Source of the DNA: Amborella trichopoda
Taxonomy: Eukaryota; Streptophyta; Magnoliopsida; Amborellales; Amborellaceae
DNA: 64,000 bases
Direction: 5' to 3'
Assembly (NCBI RefSeq): GCF_000471905.2
Contig: NW_006500178.1
Span: forward strand, 3,057,712-3,121,711
Both the position numbers and the translations under genes were made by a program. The notes beneath the pieces are model-generated. The model did no database searches. It saw only the letters and a program-made list of their open reading frames with translations, and was not told where the DNA came from. How positions within the stretch are numbered: the stretch's first letter is position 1; every line of letters starts with the position of its first letter. Below are positions 45,678 through 58,200 of this stretch, piece after piece.

Positions 45678-46695
45678 GTTGATAAAAAAGTCTTCCATGG
45701 GGTTCCTTTTTGGCACAAATCTAAGAGCGAAGGCTGCTGCGTAAAATAATTGCTTATTTTCAGCATCAGTTTTGGAAATCATCAAGGAGAGATAAGGGTT
45801 TAATTGGGCAAACTGATTCTTTATAGAGTGGTAGAATCTTTATATAAAGATGAGGGTTCAATTCTACTGTGTAAGAGAATTGCCCAATGAACAAATCAAT
45901 ATTTTTGCTCATCTGGAACTTGGTGGTATTTCGAGCGGGATTCGAATTTTTTGGAAGACATTCAAGGCGTCGATTTTATGAGAAATATGGAAAGAAATGA
46001 ATAGAATGACCTTTGAGGGTGTGACTCTTGGGCTGGAAGAGATCAAAAGAAATGTTTTGGACAACTTGTGGAGTTGATTTTCCGTTACAAAAGAAGGCTT
46101 TGGAGTTCCTAAGATGGATATTTGGGTAAACTTACAGCATGTTGTAACAATTTTTTCTCGAAATTTTCAACCAAACGGTAGATGGCACCCTCCTTTAGAG
46201 GGTTGCTTGAAACTAAATTTTTATGAAAGTTCTTTAGAGAACCTAGGCTGTACTGGTAGTGGTGGGGTTGTGAGGGACTCAAATAGTGAGGTGTTACTTT
46301 CATATATGGGTTATTGTGGGATCAATACGGAAAATTATGCAAAATTCTTTTCTTTATTGAATGGCTTGAGGTTGTTGAGGGATACATTCCCAAATTTATA
46401 CTATTGCGTAGAGGGTGGCTCTCTAATTGTGATCAACTGGTGTACTAAACGCAGTAGTCCACCGTGGAAAATATTTGCCGATGTTGTCGGAGGTCATGGA
46501 TATTTGTGAAATTTTGATGGTCTTGTTTCAACATGTTTATCCCGAGGCCAATTCCGTAGCTGATGGTTTGGCCAAGTTTGGTATGAGCCTTGATGATCTT
46601 TTAGTTCTTGATGTTTTGATTCATGTGTAATTTATTATTTCTAATCATTTCTATTAATAAAATAGCATAACATTGTCAAAAAAAAAAAAAAGAAG
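45678..46695 (+). mobile_element. L1 LINE 3' fragment with A tail
   Basis: A 5'-truncated LINE of a lineage different from the array tails. Around 45,990-46,060 a worn RN-MTFEG / LEEIKRNVLDNL segment precedes the RNase H-like domain. The domain is open at 46,114-46,509: GRWHPPLEGCLKLNFY, TGSGGVVRDSNSEVL and NYAKFFSLLNGLRLLR, then SLIVINWCTKRSSPPWKI. It closes with a VADGLAKFGM-type end near 46,590. An A12 tail lies at 46,680-46,691. The Copia element inserted at or just before its left edge, so that edge may not be the LINE's own. Confidence 0.75.
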
Positions 46696-46984
46696 TAAAT
46701 AGTCTTCAAACATTTAGCATTTTAAACATTTTAATGATTTGATGTCTTTCTATCTTTTATGATTGACTAATGATGGTAATACATGTAATTAGCCATCCTA
46801 TAAGATGAAATTTCTATAGGGCCTAGGCTTTATGAAAACAAAATAAAGCCTCACCTCGAATCCTCATCTGGAAAGCTCTTTCGGCAACAAAATTCTCCAT
46901 GATGGATCTAAATCAATTTCTAACACTGATAATAAAATTTGAAACTAAAAAAATGATACAGATCTTGTAGATCTATGAACACTT

Positions 46985-48193
46985 AATTTTAGGGTGAATG
47001 GTGAATCAATATATTGACATTCTTAAGTCTTTGGATGGGTTTCATATATCTGATTGTCCAAAGGAAATGACCATCTGGGAGTTAGAAACACGTAGTATAT
47101 TTTCAGTGAAATTAGCATATAATTTATTTTCCTATGACAGGGTAAGGTGGACTCAATCTACTCTAAAGGGCATTCGGAAATGGCACATACCCCATAAGTT
47201 ATAAGGTTTTATATAGATTCTGTCTCAAAAGAAAATACTAACTATTGACAACTTTAGGAAAAGAGGGAAGATCATCGTTAATGTTTGTCTTTTCTGCAGA
47301 CAAGATGAGGAAACTGATGATCATCTATTTTTGCATTGCCCTTTTACCTCTCACTTATGGTATTGAACAATGCAGAAATAGGTGTGCCTTGACCTATCCC
47401 ATTTTCGGTTAGTCACTTAATGAGTCAACGGAAGATTCTAGGGCAACCCAAGATGAGCATTATGTTATGGGATATTTTGAGGGGTGCTATCATATGAGAA
47501 CTTTGGTTGGAAAGAAACAGGCATACCTTTGATGGTATGGCTATAGGGTTGGCTGAATTCCAAAGCAAAATTAATTTTTCTACGTAGAATTGGTTTAGCA
47601 TTACAAAGGAGGGTTGCGGGATTTCAAGGAACAATGTTGAACTAATTGCACCAATTTGGTCATGCAAATAACTCTTCAAATGAGATGACCGTGTAATTGG
47701 AACCCATCAGCCATGGGATGCATGAAATTAAAGTTTGATGGTTCTTCTTTAAGAAATCCTGAGCCTTCAGGAGTTGGGGGATGTCACAATCACGAAGGTC
47801 AGATAACTTTTTGTTATGCTGGGCCTTGAGGGGTGGTTACTGCTAATCATGTGGAATTTGAATCTTTGCTACAAGGATTGCGAACCTCTAGGGAGAGAGG
47901 TATGGAGCAAAATATGATCATTGAAACAGACTCTCACAATGTCATTAATTGGTGCAAAAGTTTGTCAAGACTTCGTTGGCAGCTTTTAATCTTATTGTAC
48001 AAATTGATTGAGTTATTCTTCTGGTATTACATTGTCTTTCATCATGTTTATAAGGAAGCAAACTCTATTGCCTAAGATTTAGCCAAAAAAGGAATATCGA
48101 TGGCCTCTTTATCTTTATCTTCTTTGTTGTTGTAATTTTTGTTGTAATCTCTTTTACTTCTAATAATATTCGTTACTGTTGTAAAAAAAAAAG
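46985..48193 (+). mobile_element. L1 LINE 3' fragment with A tail (second)
   Basis: The zinc-binding tail comes first (ETRSIFSVKLAYNLFS near 47,085, then DDHLFLHCPF near 47,320). An RNase H-like part follows at 47,833-48,075 (HVEFESLLQGLRTSRERG, IIETDSHNVINWCKSL, HHVYKEANSIA). A poly-A run closes it at 48,183-48,193. Several stops and shifts are present, including one between the two domains. Confidence 0.75.
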
Positions 48194-48358
48194 GATAATT
48201 TGTTAATATACACATTTTTCAAAGCCAAGATGATTGATGCAAATGTTTTCTAATGCTTGAATTGTAATTTTTGATGACTAATGAGGTGAGGTTGTACGTA
48301 TTTTAATAGAACTGTCCTATCAAACCATTTTCTTTTAGACGTGGTAGGCATGCGGCTG

Positions 48359-48842
48359 AGCCCGCATATATAGATATGCGGGCTTGATAATAAATATATT
48401 TTTTAAATATAATTTGATCCTAATTTTTAGAGGATATATAATCTTTAACATGGAGATCATAAATATGAAAAAATAAATAAATTTTGAAAACTAAAATTAT
48501 TAAGAAATCATTTGGACCGTTAATTACAATTGTTTTTGGATGGACCACCTAATTGCATCGATCTTAAAGAAAAATGTTTTTATACCTAGACTGTATATTA
48601 TGAAAAGAGTAATGATCCTATAAGACCCTCCCCCACCCATGTGTGTAGCACTCCAAAAGATCATCATTAAAATTGACACGGATCTATAGAAAAATTATCA
48701 TATGGGTGTGAGACTTGACTTTTTTAGAAATCCGTCCCAAATTTAATGGTGATCTTTTGAGGTTCTACACACATGGGTAGGGGAGAATCCTATAAGATCA
48801 TTTCTCTTATAAAAATACGGTCAAGTAAACATGAAACAATTG
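48359..48842 (-). repeat. Dispersed repeat R, minus copy, with a nested MITE
   Basis: It starts with the palindromic end AGCCCGCATATATAGATATG and carries ATGGAGATCATAAATATGAA and TTTTTGGATGGACCACC blocks. It is interrupted at about 48,607-48,809 by a fold-back element and resumes to about 48,842. Confidence 0.6.
48607..48809. mobile_element. Fold-back MITE, about 200 bp, long inverted ends
   Basis: The first about 75 bp (AATGATCCTATAAGACCCTC onward) and the last about 75 bp are inverted copies. Both contain ACCCATGTGTGTAG next to a C-rich segment and an AAAAGATCAYCATTAAA block. Such an arrangement would form a stable hairpin RNA if transcribed. It sits inside dispersed repeat R. Confidence 0.7.
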
Positions 48843-48870
48843 TTATTTACTTTTTAGGAAAGGGCAATTG

Positions 48871-49149
48871 TTTCATGCGGACTGGACCGCATTTCTACAT
48901 ATGCACCTCAGAAAGTGTAAAGCATCCATCTTAAAGATGGATGCAAGTAGGTGTTCCATGTAAAAACAACGAAAACTAGTGGTCTAAATGTTTTTTTACT
49001 GAAATTATTATTTTTAATTTTTAAAAATTTACTTATTTTTTTCATATTCATGATCTCTATATTAAATATTATATGAAAATTAAGTAAAAAACATCGATTT
49101 ATTAATACACCCGTATTTCTACGTATCCGGGGTTGGCCACATAGAAACC
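48871..49149 (+). repeat. Dispersed repeat R in the EMC3 promoter region
   Basis: A complete plus copy, from CATGCGGACTGGACCGCATT to GGTTGGCCACATAGAAACC. It ends about 139 bp upstream of the EMC3 start codon. The core promoter of EMC3 must therefore lie within the repeat or in the short stretch between. Confidence 0.65.
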
Positions 49150-49195
49150 GGGTTCCTCTTCTCTCGATAAAACCCACTTTCAGCGACTGGGTGGA

Positions 49196-49287
49196 GACTG
49201 GAGAGAGCGAGAGAGAGAGAGAGAGAGAGAGCGAATAAGCTTAGAGAGAGAAACTAAGGGAACCAGAGAGAAAGAGAGAGAGAAGAG
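49196..49287 (+). promoter_or_regulatory. GA-rich 5' leader of EMC3
   Basis: A (GA)n run of about 30 bp followed by further AGAGAGAA segments leads right up to the start codon. GA/CT-rich leaders are common in plant housekeeping genes. A transcription start in or just before the run is likely. No TATA box is evident; GATAAAACCC at about 49,166 is a weak candidate. Confidence 0.5.
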
Positions 49288-52200
49288 ATGGCAGAGGATC
49301 TGGTATTGGACAGTGCAATAAGGGACTGGGTTCTGATCCCTCTCTCTCTTGTGATGGTGCTCATCGGTATCCTACGCCACTTTGTGACGAAGCTCATGCG
49401 TTCGTCCCAGCCGCCTGATATCAAGATCCTCAAAGAAAAGTAATCACACGCGAACTCCATAACCTTTCTGTCTTTCTAGGATCAAACCCTAGTAACGTCT
49501 GTATTCTCCTTTTCTTGTGTTGATCTGCATATCCCTATTCCTAGCAGGATTTATGATTTCCCTCTTTGCTTTTTGTGTTTTTTTGGCTGGATTTTTCATT
49601 CTTATTTTCTCCTTTTTTAACTGAATTTTTGTTGGTTTTTTTCCAGTCAGGTTGTGATGAGAGCAAGGAATTTGCGAACATGTGCAAATCTCATCCCTGC
49701 AAAGTCTTTCCGGTCCCGTCGTGTTTACTTTAGCAATGAGGTTTGGTTTCTCGTTCTTCTCCCCTTCTGAAGTATGTCTAATTGAAATAAATACCAATAT
49801 AATTCTACAAATTTTCTGGAGAATTTAAGAGAGAGAGAGTTAGCTCACCAGTCTGAGGAGGGCAAAATTTAATGGAAAATTGTATGTTTCTCCATTGCTT
49901 TGGTTCACATCAACTCTGTACATGAAATTTCCATGGACTATTTATCATATAAATTTTGGACTCTTACTACATGAGTTCCATGAAGTTTTAGTTGAAATCT
50001 CTGGGTTTAATTCTTTAATTTTTCATTCTAACAATGGCTAGACTCATGTTCTCTTACTGGGGGAATTTCATTCAATCTCCAGCAAGTTAATTGAATTGGC
50101 TTGGAACTTGGGTGACTTGAATCAAAGCATCAGTGAGTTGCATGGTAGCATAATGAGTTGAAATTGTAGCATCATAGTGATAATGAAGACAAAAAATCAT
50201 AGCATCGTTCTCTTGGCACATTTGGAAAATCTAAATTAATAAATGTTAGGGGGGAAAAGATCTACTTACAAAGGATAATCACGAAGTCTTTGAAGCCTGA
50301 TGACTCAGGAAAACCATGAAATATTGATAATATAATTAAGTATCAGAGTATTATAAAAATAATGTATCGTTCTTGTTACTGGACACTGGATCCTTCAGTT
50401 TTGGAAGAATTTTTTTAGTATTAGTAGTTTTATGTAAGAACTTGCTTTTTGGCATCATGAATTTGCACGATGTTTGCTCATAAAATTATGATACTTAAAC
50501 TAGTAACTGATAGATATTAGACAAACAGATACTTATCAAGATATACAAACTAATACGAGGAAAACAAAAATGGTAGGATACCAAGGAAACCTACAGAAAC
50601 AAAGGCGAATGATAGATGCGCCAATTGTCGGAATCTACTTTGAGGGGATCTATAATGCTGACTGTCCCCTCCAGTGTCCTCATCAATACCCCAAAGATTG
50701 AGAATTGCAATTCAAAACATTAATTTCCAAGTTTCAAACACTTAAGGATTTTGAAAAACTTTTTGTTTGTTATGGCAAATCAAAAGGAAGTCTTTCTGGT
50801 GGGAAGACTTAGTAGAAATATATCCAATAAAAATGAAAATAAAAAGTAGAGGGAAATAGGAGCTTTATTTGGAAAGTTGGGATTATTTTTCCTTGGGCCT
50901 TGAAGGATGTGTGAGAAAGCAAGCAACAGTAGCTACACCTTTTCTATATAAATTTATTATTTTTCTTTTTTCTTTTCTGCTGTCATGGTTTTTTTTTTGG
51001 CGGGGTGGGGGATGTGCAATCCCTACCTTCGGAAAATGCATATTGATTTATTTGCATAAACTGTTTATTCTATATTTGCTCCTTTGTTTTATCTTGTTGG
51101 CTGTCCTTCATCGCATCCTTCATTCATTATTATTCAGCTGCTATTCATTCAAGTTAGCTAAGAACGGATATAATTTGATTATCGGTGTGACAGAAGTGAA
51201 ATAATGCATAGATTCATAACTTCGGTTTTGAAAAGCTATGGCTTCTATGGATTTGAAATGTTGTATTTGGTTTAATGTGATTCTGGCAGTGATTTAGAAG
51301 TCTCCAAGTCTGACTTGCACCCAGCAAAATTAGTCAGACTAGGCAGCTTGCTGTGTCAGGAAGAAAATCCTTGGGAACCGGCTGGTTCTGAATGTGTGTT
51401 TTGTTAACTCTTTTAAGACTCAGCCAAGTCTCTGTAGTTTCCGATTCGGGTTTGGGACCCTAGCGAGTCCAGAACCAAGTCCATGGTTTAAAACACTAAA
51501 TATAACTTTGAGATTATATCTTTTTATATTTCCTGTTTTGCATATTAAAATGGTTGTGGAAGTTAGAATTTTCCACCTTCATGAAAAATGCATTAGAAAT
51601 CTTAGAATTGATTGGGGAATTCTATTTTGTTAAAAAAATATGTCATTTCTTTGTTGATAATAAGTCACTGTTTATCTTATTGGAAGAGCAGACAGGGGGT
51701 CAACTTTTTAGGATCTTTTACAATTGCTTAAACATATTTTACTGAAAGGATTATATGATATGCGTTTAAAACCATGGTAGGAAAATGGATTGCTTTATGT
51801 TCCAAAAGGACAGGCGCAAAACCCACAAGCCCAAATGCTTACTGATCCAAACATGGCTACTGATATGATGAAAAAGAACCTTTCAATGATCATACCTCAG
51901 GTCTGGCATTGTAACTTTCTTCAGTACGATTAATAGATTTTCTTTTTCCTCTTATCTGCACTCGATGAGTTAATGTTTTGCTGTTATCTTTGTTCAGACT
52001 CTGACCTTCGCGTGGGTGAACTTCTTCTTCTCAGGATTTGTTGCAGGTGCAGTTCTCAACCTCATCTACATTTTCGGAAGCACATATATTTTATATAATT
52101 CAGTGATTGCGACTTGATCTGGAATCTTTTATATGAGTTTTTTCAACCCAATCTGTTTAGATTCTTTTCTTCTTTATTTTACATTTCTCATTTCTTTAAA

Positions 52201-55200
52201 TGTACGTAGAAGTGGCACGTGTGAAGATTTTGTTGATCGTACATTGGCCTTTGTCATGTGGTTGCTTTATAATTTTTTCAGTATCAATTGCAACTCATGT
52301 CAATCAGTCAAATTGTCAAAGTAGTGGTGCCTAGCAATCAAAGTTGGACCATGTAAAGAAGGGCTGTGTAAAAATGTATTTGATACGTGCTCTACTTTTT
52401 ATTGATGACAATACCTTTGACATAGTGATGCTCGACTTGAACTTTTGTACAATTATTTCGTGAATCTGTTTTTTTATTTTGTAAGACAGGATGATTCAAT
52501 TTCTTTTGCTCTAACCTGTCTCTATTTTTGTATCTCTTTGCAAGTTTATGAACAGATAGAAAGAGTGGCTTAAATGTGATAGATTGTAATATTTTACCTA
52601 ATTAAAAATTTTATGCTCTCATATAAAAAGAAATCAACTATGAAATCAAGCAGATTAGTTCATGGTAATACCAGTAGCACGAGGATATTAAAATATTGTA
52701 CTGTTATGATACTCTACTACATATTTATTAGGGTTTAGTCCATGCCATTTGCCTTCCCTCTGAAAACCAGGTCAAACCTACTTGCTTACTGCAGTTTCTT
52801 GTTCAATTAGGCCAAGCCTTCTTTATACAATTGGAGAACATCATGCTTATGCTTCTTTTAGAAAATCATGCTTATGCTTATGAGAGAGAGTAGACTTAAG
52901 TGGGTTGGTCATGTGTGGTGCAGACTCAGTACAACACCTGTTAGGATGTACAAGTTAGTTCAAGTGGAAGACTCAAAAAGGGCAAGGGGTAGGTCCAAAA
53001 GGACATGGTTGGAAGTAGTGAGAAAAGATTTGGGGACTTATGGCTTCACTGAGGGCATGGGCCTTAATATAGTAGAATGACAGACTAGGATTCGTGTAGC
53101 CAATCCCAATTAATTGGAAAAAAACTATGATGATGAGGATGTTGCATCTTTTTTCAGAGGCGGTTCCCCTAGTTCATGAAAACTAGGCTACAATCCTGAA
53201 TGACATAACTGTATCTCCTAACATTATAATAAATTAAATACTTTCTTATATGCAGTTTGAGTGTTAATTTTTATACTAGCACGTACCCATAAAAATAAAG
53301 GTCATACTGGCACATTATATATTTGCATTGTATGTTTCAGATGAAGTTTAGTTTTCTTTAATATGTCCTTGTGTGATTCTCTACTAGCATGTTTTCTTTA
53401 TTTTTGGATGTTTTCTTGACAAAATGTGGATAGTTCACGAACAAGTTATTCGGAATTTGAACACCACCCTATGGAATTAATAGCATTAACTGGACACATG
53501 AAGCGTGAATGTTTCATCATCAATGATGTTCGAATCTCTTGAATTTTCTAAGTAGAAATGTGCATGCTCCTATGTTTTATGTTTCTAAAATTTGTCAACT
53601 TGGATTCAGTCCTTTCTAGGTGTTTCTCGGAGTTCCTTATTCATGTAGGAAATCTGTCCTGTAACATAGTTGTCCGATTTCACTTTGATATTACATTATT
53701 ATGCAGATATCATATTGTTATTATTGACATAATGTTCCTCTCTCCAGCCAAGATCCCTTTTCCACTTACGCAGAGGTTCAGATCCATGTTGCAAAATGGA
53801 ATTGACTTGAGCACGGTTGATGTCAGCTATGTCAGCAGCCGTTCATGGTATATAATTACAATATTATATTAAAATGTTGTTTTCCCCTCTATGTTCGCTT
53901 TGTAACATATGTTATCTTCAAATATTCTTTTCAGGTACTTCCTAAATCTTTTTGGCTTGAGGGGTCTCTTCAGCCTCATTTTGGGAGAAGAAAATGGTTA
54001 GTGATTCTCTTCAGTTCTTTGTTTTGCGGCTATAGTTTGTTTTGTTTGGCATTTACTTTGCAGTATTGCTACTCTACTTAGTTTATGGACACTTACTTAG
54101 CGTCACTGAGACATATTATGTGTGTCAGCCTTGGACGACACGCAACGGATGATGCAAATGGGTGGCTTTGGCTTTGATCCAACAAAGGTATCTTATACTT
54201 CACATATGATCTCATATGAATTTCTTGCTCATTGTGAGCTACTTTTTTGGTTGGAGTTGGCTACCTAGGAAAAGTCAAACACCTGCTTTTCACTTTAGGG
54301 AAAACTGCCTGAGGATTTTTCTTTGAGACGGCAGTATTAAGATTTGTCACGTATACAAAGGCAAAAATGTGGTCGATATGGGGTAACAAAATGCTTGAAT
54401 GTATAGGTTCTATTGTTGCATATTTTTAATTACTTGCTCTTCTGTTTCTTTGAACTATATTATATGCTTGATTGTTTAGATGTACTTTGCCATTTAAGTC
54501 ATTTTTTATAGTTAATTGTCTGCTAACTAGTTCATCTTCCTTTTGTTTTTCTGATTAGAGAAAACACTCTCTTATTTGAATTGGTTCATATTGCATTGGA
54601 AAAGGAACCTATTTTCATTGAAGGATTGTACATAAAAAATCACATTATTTTTTGCTAAGCTTGAGAAGGCAGTCCATATAGAGTAATGCTTATACATGCA
54701 CAATAGTGCATGCTTGGCATGTGTGTTATGTAGTCAAATGTCACTGATATAATGGCATGTCCTATTCCCAGTGAAGAAAAACTCATAACTTAGTTGAAAT
54801 ACTCAAATGAGTCAATTCTATTTGTCAATTAGACAGTTTATAAATAAAATTAAAATTAATCCTAATTGTTGTTTAGCAGTGTCCGTCATAAAAGTTATCT
54901 GAGATACACTTATAGGCAGTTTTTCATATAAATTTATCTTTTTTTAAGAGTTGTTTACTTTATTCAAAGTAATTTGCGGAAATCTCTTATTTTAAGCGAC
55001 AAATAGCTAAAAATAGCTGGAAATCACTGAAAATGTTAAATAATACTGTATGTAAGCGGCTAACAAAATAATATTATCCAGAATATATTAATTTTATTTG
55101 AGATTGGCTATTCCAGATAAAGTTAATTGTCATCCAACAGGCCCTTAATATTATATGTAATACAAGTTAATTTAAAACCATTGCTCTATTACAAAATATG

Positions 55201-58200
55201 AAACTCTATGACACTGATGGGACTTGGAAATTAGAAACCCAACCTGTCCCCAATAAGAACCAAGTTAGCAAATCCATTCGCCACCTCTAGTTTCCTCAGT
55301 ATACAAACAATATCAACAACTAAAGTTGAGATCATTATTCCTTTATTTTAGCAATGGATTAACTATCAAATTAGAGAAAGTTTCGGTGATCCATATTTGA
55401 TTGGTTGGACTGCCAAAAAAAAAAAAGAATATGAAAAAAAATAAATAAAAAAGAACATGACAAACTGAGAAACCTAACTTCAAGAGATAAGAAATTAAAA
55501 CTGAGAAAAATAATTAATTTTTCTTATTTTTACATGATAGAAATGATTGGATTTCATTCATGCACATAGAAGGGAGGATATTGCTTCCCTGCTATACTGG
55601 TATCAGAGCATATTAAGTGTTCTAGCAACTGATAATAGAGCTAGCCTCAGATAATTTTTAATGCTTTTTGTATGTTAAGACCAGAACCTACCACATGTAG
55701 AATGATGTGTCTGAATGGAAATAACTAGATAGTGTCGGGGTATTGGATGGTGGGAGGGGAGGTATTGGGGTGGTTAGTAGTGGTATTCAAATCATCAACG
55801 TCTGAAGCGTTCAAGCTGGTCTCCCTTTACTCTTTTCTATGACTGATAGTACTTTCCTTCCATTGCTTAGTCCTTGTGCAAAAATGAATGATAAATGACC
55901 TGTGAAACAATATCATCTTGATAGGAAAACAAAACACTTGAAAAAGGGGCATTTACAATGCCTTGGGGTCTAGTGTGTAGTACTCTATCCTTCAAAGGAA
56001 CAACTTCCCAAAGATGAGATGAACTCAACTGTAGAGGAATGCAGCTTGCCCTCATGAGAAGGAATGGAGAAATCTGGCGAAGAAGTGATATCTCTAAAGA
56101 ATCAGAGGTGAACGAAAAGACTTTCAAGAACTGCTCGTTAATAGATATGAGTAGGAAGAAATGAGTTGCTTGCGCAAGGACCGCAGTCATAAATTGGTAC
56201 GTGTGCCAAAAGTCAATAAAGAACTTGACTATGAATAGTTGAAGAATGAAGACAAAGGGATATCGGTGGAAGATAAACTAGGTAGTAGGCCACATGTAGA
56301 TCAATTTAAATTGAGTGCCAATAGCCTTTCGAGTGAGGAGGGGAAGAATATTGAAATTATGCTCCTGGGATATTAGAAAGATATGAATGTATGCATGGGT
56401 GTTTATGAATGGTGATATTTCACTTAAGGGAGGTATAGCATGTTTCTTGTGAGTCCAGGCAAAGAATGTTGGCTTATTTTTTTATTTGATATGTGGTTAT
56501 GTCAAAGTTTGTTCCAAAATGTGTTTTATGATTTAGAAATTCTGCTCCTAAGATAGAGGGATTTGTGTAGATGTCGAGATGTGGCGCAAGAAAAACCTTA
56601 TTGTAGTTGGGTATAATAAGAAGGCCTTTATGATGACCAGGAATAAGCTCTGTAAGAACTTGGCTGGGATGGATTACTTGAGTAGAAACTAATTTGGGCA
56701 GATTCACTAATGGTGATTCCTCGTGTGTTCGGAGGGGAAGATTGTTGGGAAAGTCCATTCTCATGAGAATTGACATTTCTTTTCTCACTATTATTTTTGA
56801 GATTTAGCCTTTGTTATGTCGTGGTCAACTCAAAATGACTTTGACCTATGAACGAGATTTTTTGCAAATTGTATCTATTGTGACTGAACAACTGAAGAAT
56901 CTAAGAACCTTGCGAGAAAATTAGTTCAAGACAAATGTGTTAATTGCTCTAGTACATTGACCCATAGTTGTTGGTGGTGGGAGCTGGTTCAAGAGTCCTG
57001 ATTGCTTGCTTCGGATTTCCTTAGTCCAGGACCACCATGAGCGCACCCGTATAATAAATATATAAAACTAGAGAAATTTTAAAAATCAAAATATTAATCA
57101 CAGTTCTTTTAATATTAGATGCACAATTAATATTAGCAATTCTTTAATTGAACTTACAATGAATTTACTAAAAAATGTGAATTATTACTCATTTATTTAC
57201 TTCAATCTTCTCATACATAAGCCGTTTACAATAATATACTATTTATTTGATATTGCACTGTGACTGACAATAAAGGATATTATTTTGGTCAAATCGTATA
57301 GAAGTCCTGCCCTTTTCTTCACATGTGCCTCCTCATTTCAATTGATTGAAAGAACTAAAGCATGAGGGAAATCAAGCAAATAAATATAGAAATCTAGAGA
57401 GAGAGAGAGAGAATCCTATACGTATCTTAAAAAGATGATGGGTCAAAATTCTATAATCATTTGAAAAAATGTTGGACCCACCATGTCCTACACTAAATGG
57501 GATTTAGGAGTATTGCATTTAAAACTCCCTTTATGATTGATGCAGATTTAAGAATTTCTCTTCCTTTGGACAATTTATGGAGCATGGACCTGAATAATCA
57601 TTGCTTTCTTTTTTAATTGATATACAAGCATAGCTTTCATTTTTATTTTTATGGATATGCATTTATTTCTTTCTTTTAATTGATATACATTTATTGCTTC
57701 ATCTCCTTAAAAACAATAGGAAACATATACAATGACACCATTTACTTTAAATACACGGAGGTCACAATCTTTAATGACCGTTGGATGTGAAATCAGGTGG
57801 TTGAGGATGTGTCATTGATTGAACACAAAGTTTGCAATAAAATTTCTCAAATGTTGTGACACACTTCAATCTATTGGATTTCACATTCAATGGCTAAAAA
57901 TGATCGTAACCTCCTTGTACCCATAACATATGGTCTCATAATATACAATCCCAAAACAATATATGGTCTCATAGTATACTCTTATTGGCTGGAGATCACG
58001 CTCCTCAATGGGATTGCAGCTCAAGGGCTTTCCCTCTTTGGGAGCATGTTTCTGGAGCAGGATCGCCACTCATGTTGGGAGATCCCCTTATGGAGGAGAT
58101 TTGTTGCAAATTGTCTATCACAGCTGAACCACCGAAAGGATCTTAAGATACGAGCAAGAAACTTAATCCAAGACACAGGTTTCAGGTGTTAGTTGCTTAA

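Noticed and set aside
55595-55615. CTGGTATCAGAGC as a possible tRNA-related or complete LTR-element feature
   Set aside because: The match is only to a primer-binding site. No LTR end was established beside it and no cloverleaf can be drawn.
55867-56788. Two antisense frames of 107 and 104 codons in EMC3 intron 7
   Set aside because: No domain or motif could be recognised, they are in separate frames, and they are antisense within an intron. They may be decayed transposon sequence, but this could not be supported.
57890-58192. A 100-codon plus-strand frame in EMC3 intron 7
   Set aside because: It begins in the arm of a MITE and continues into a non-coding direct repeat, with no family resemblance.
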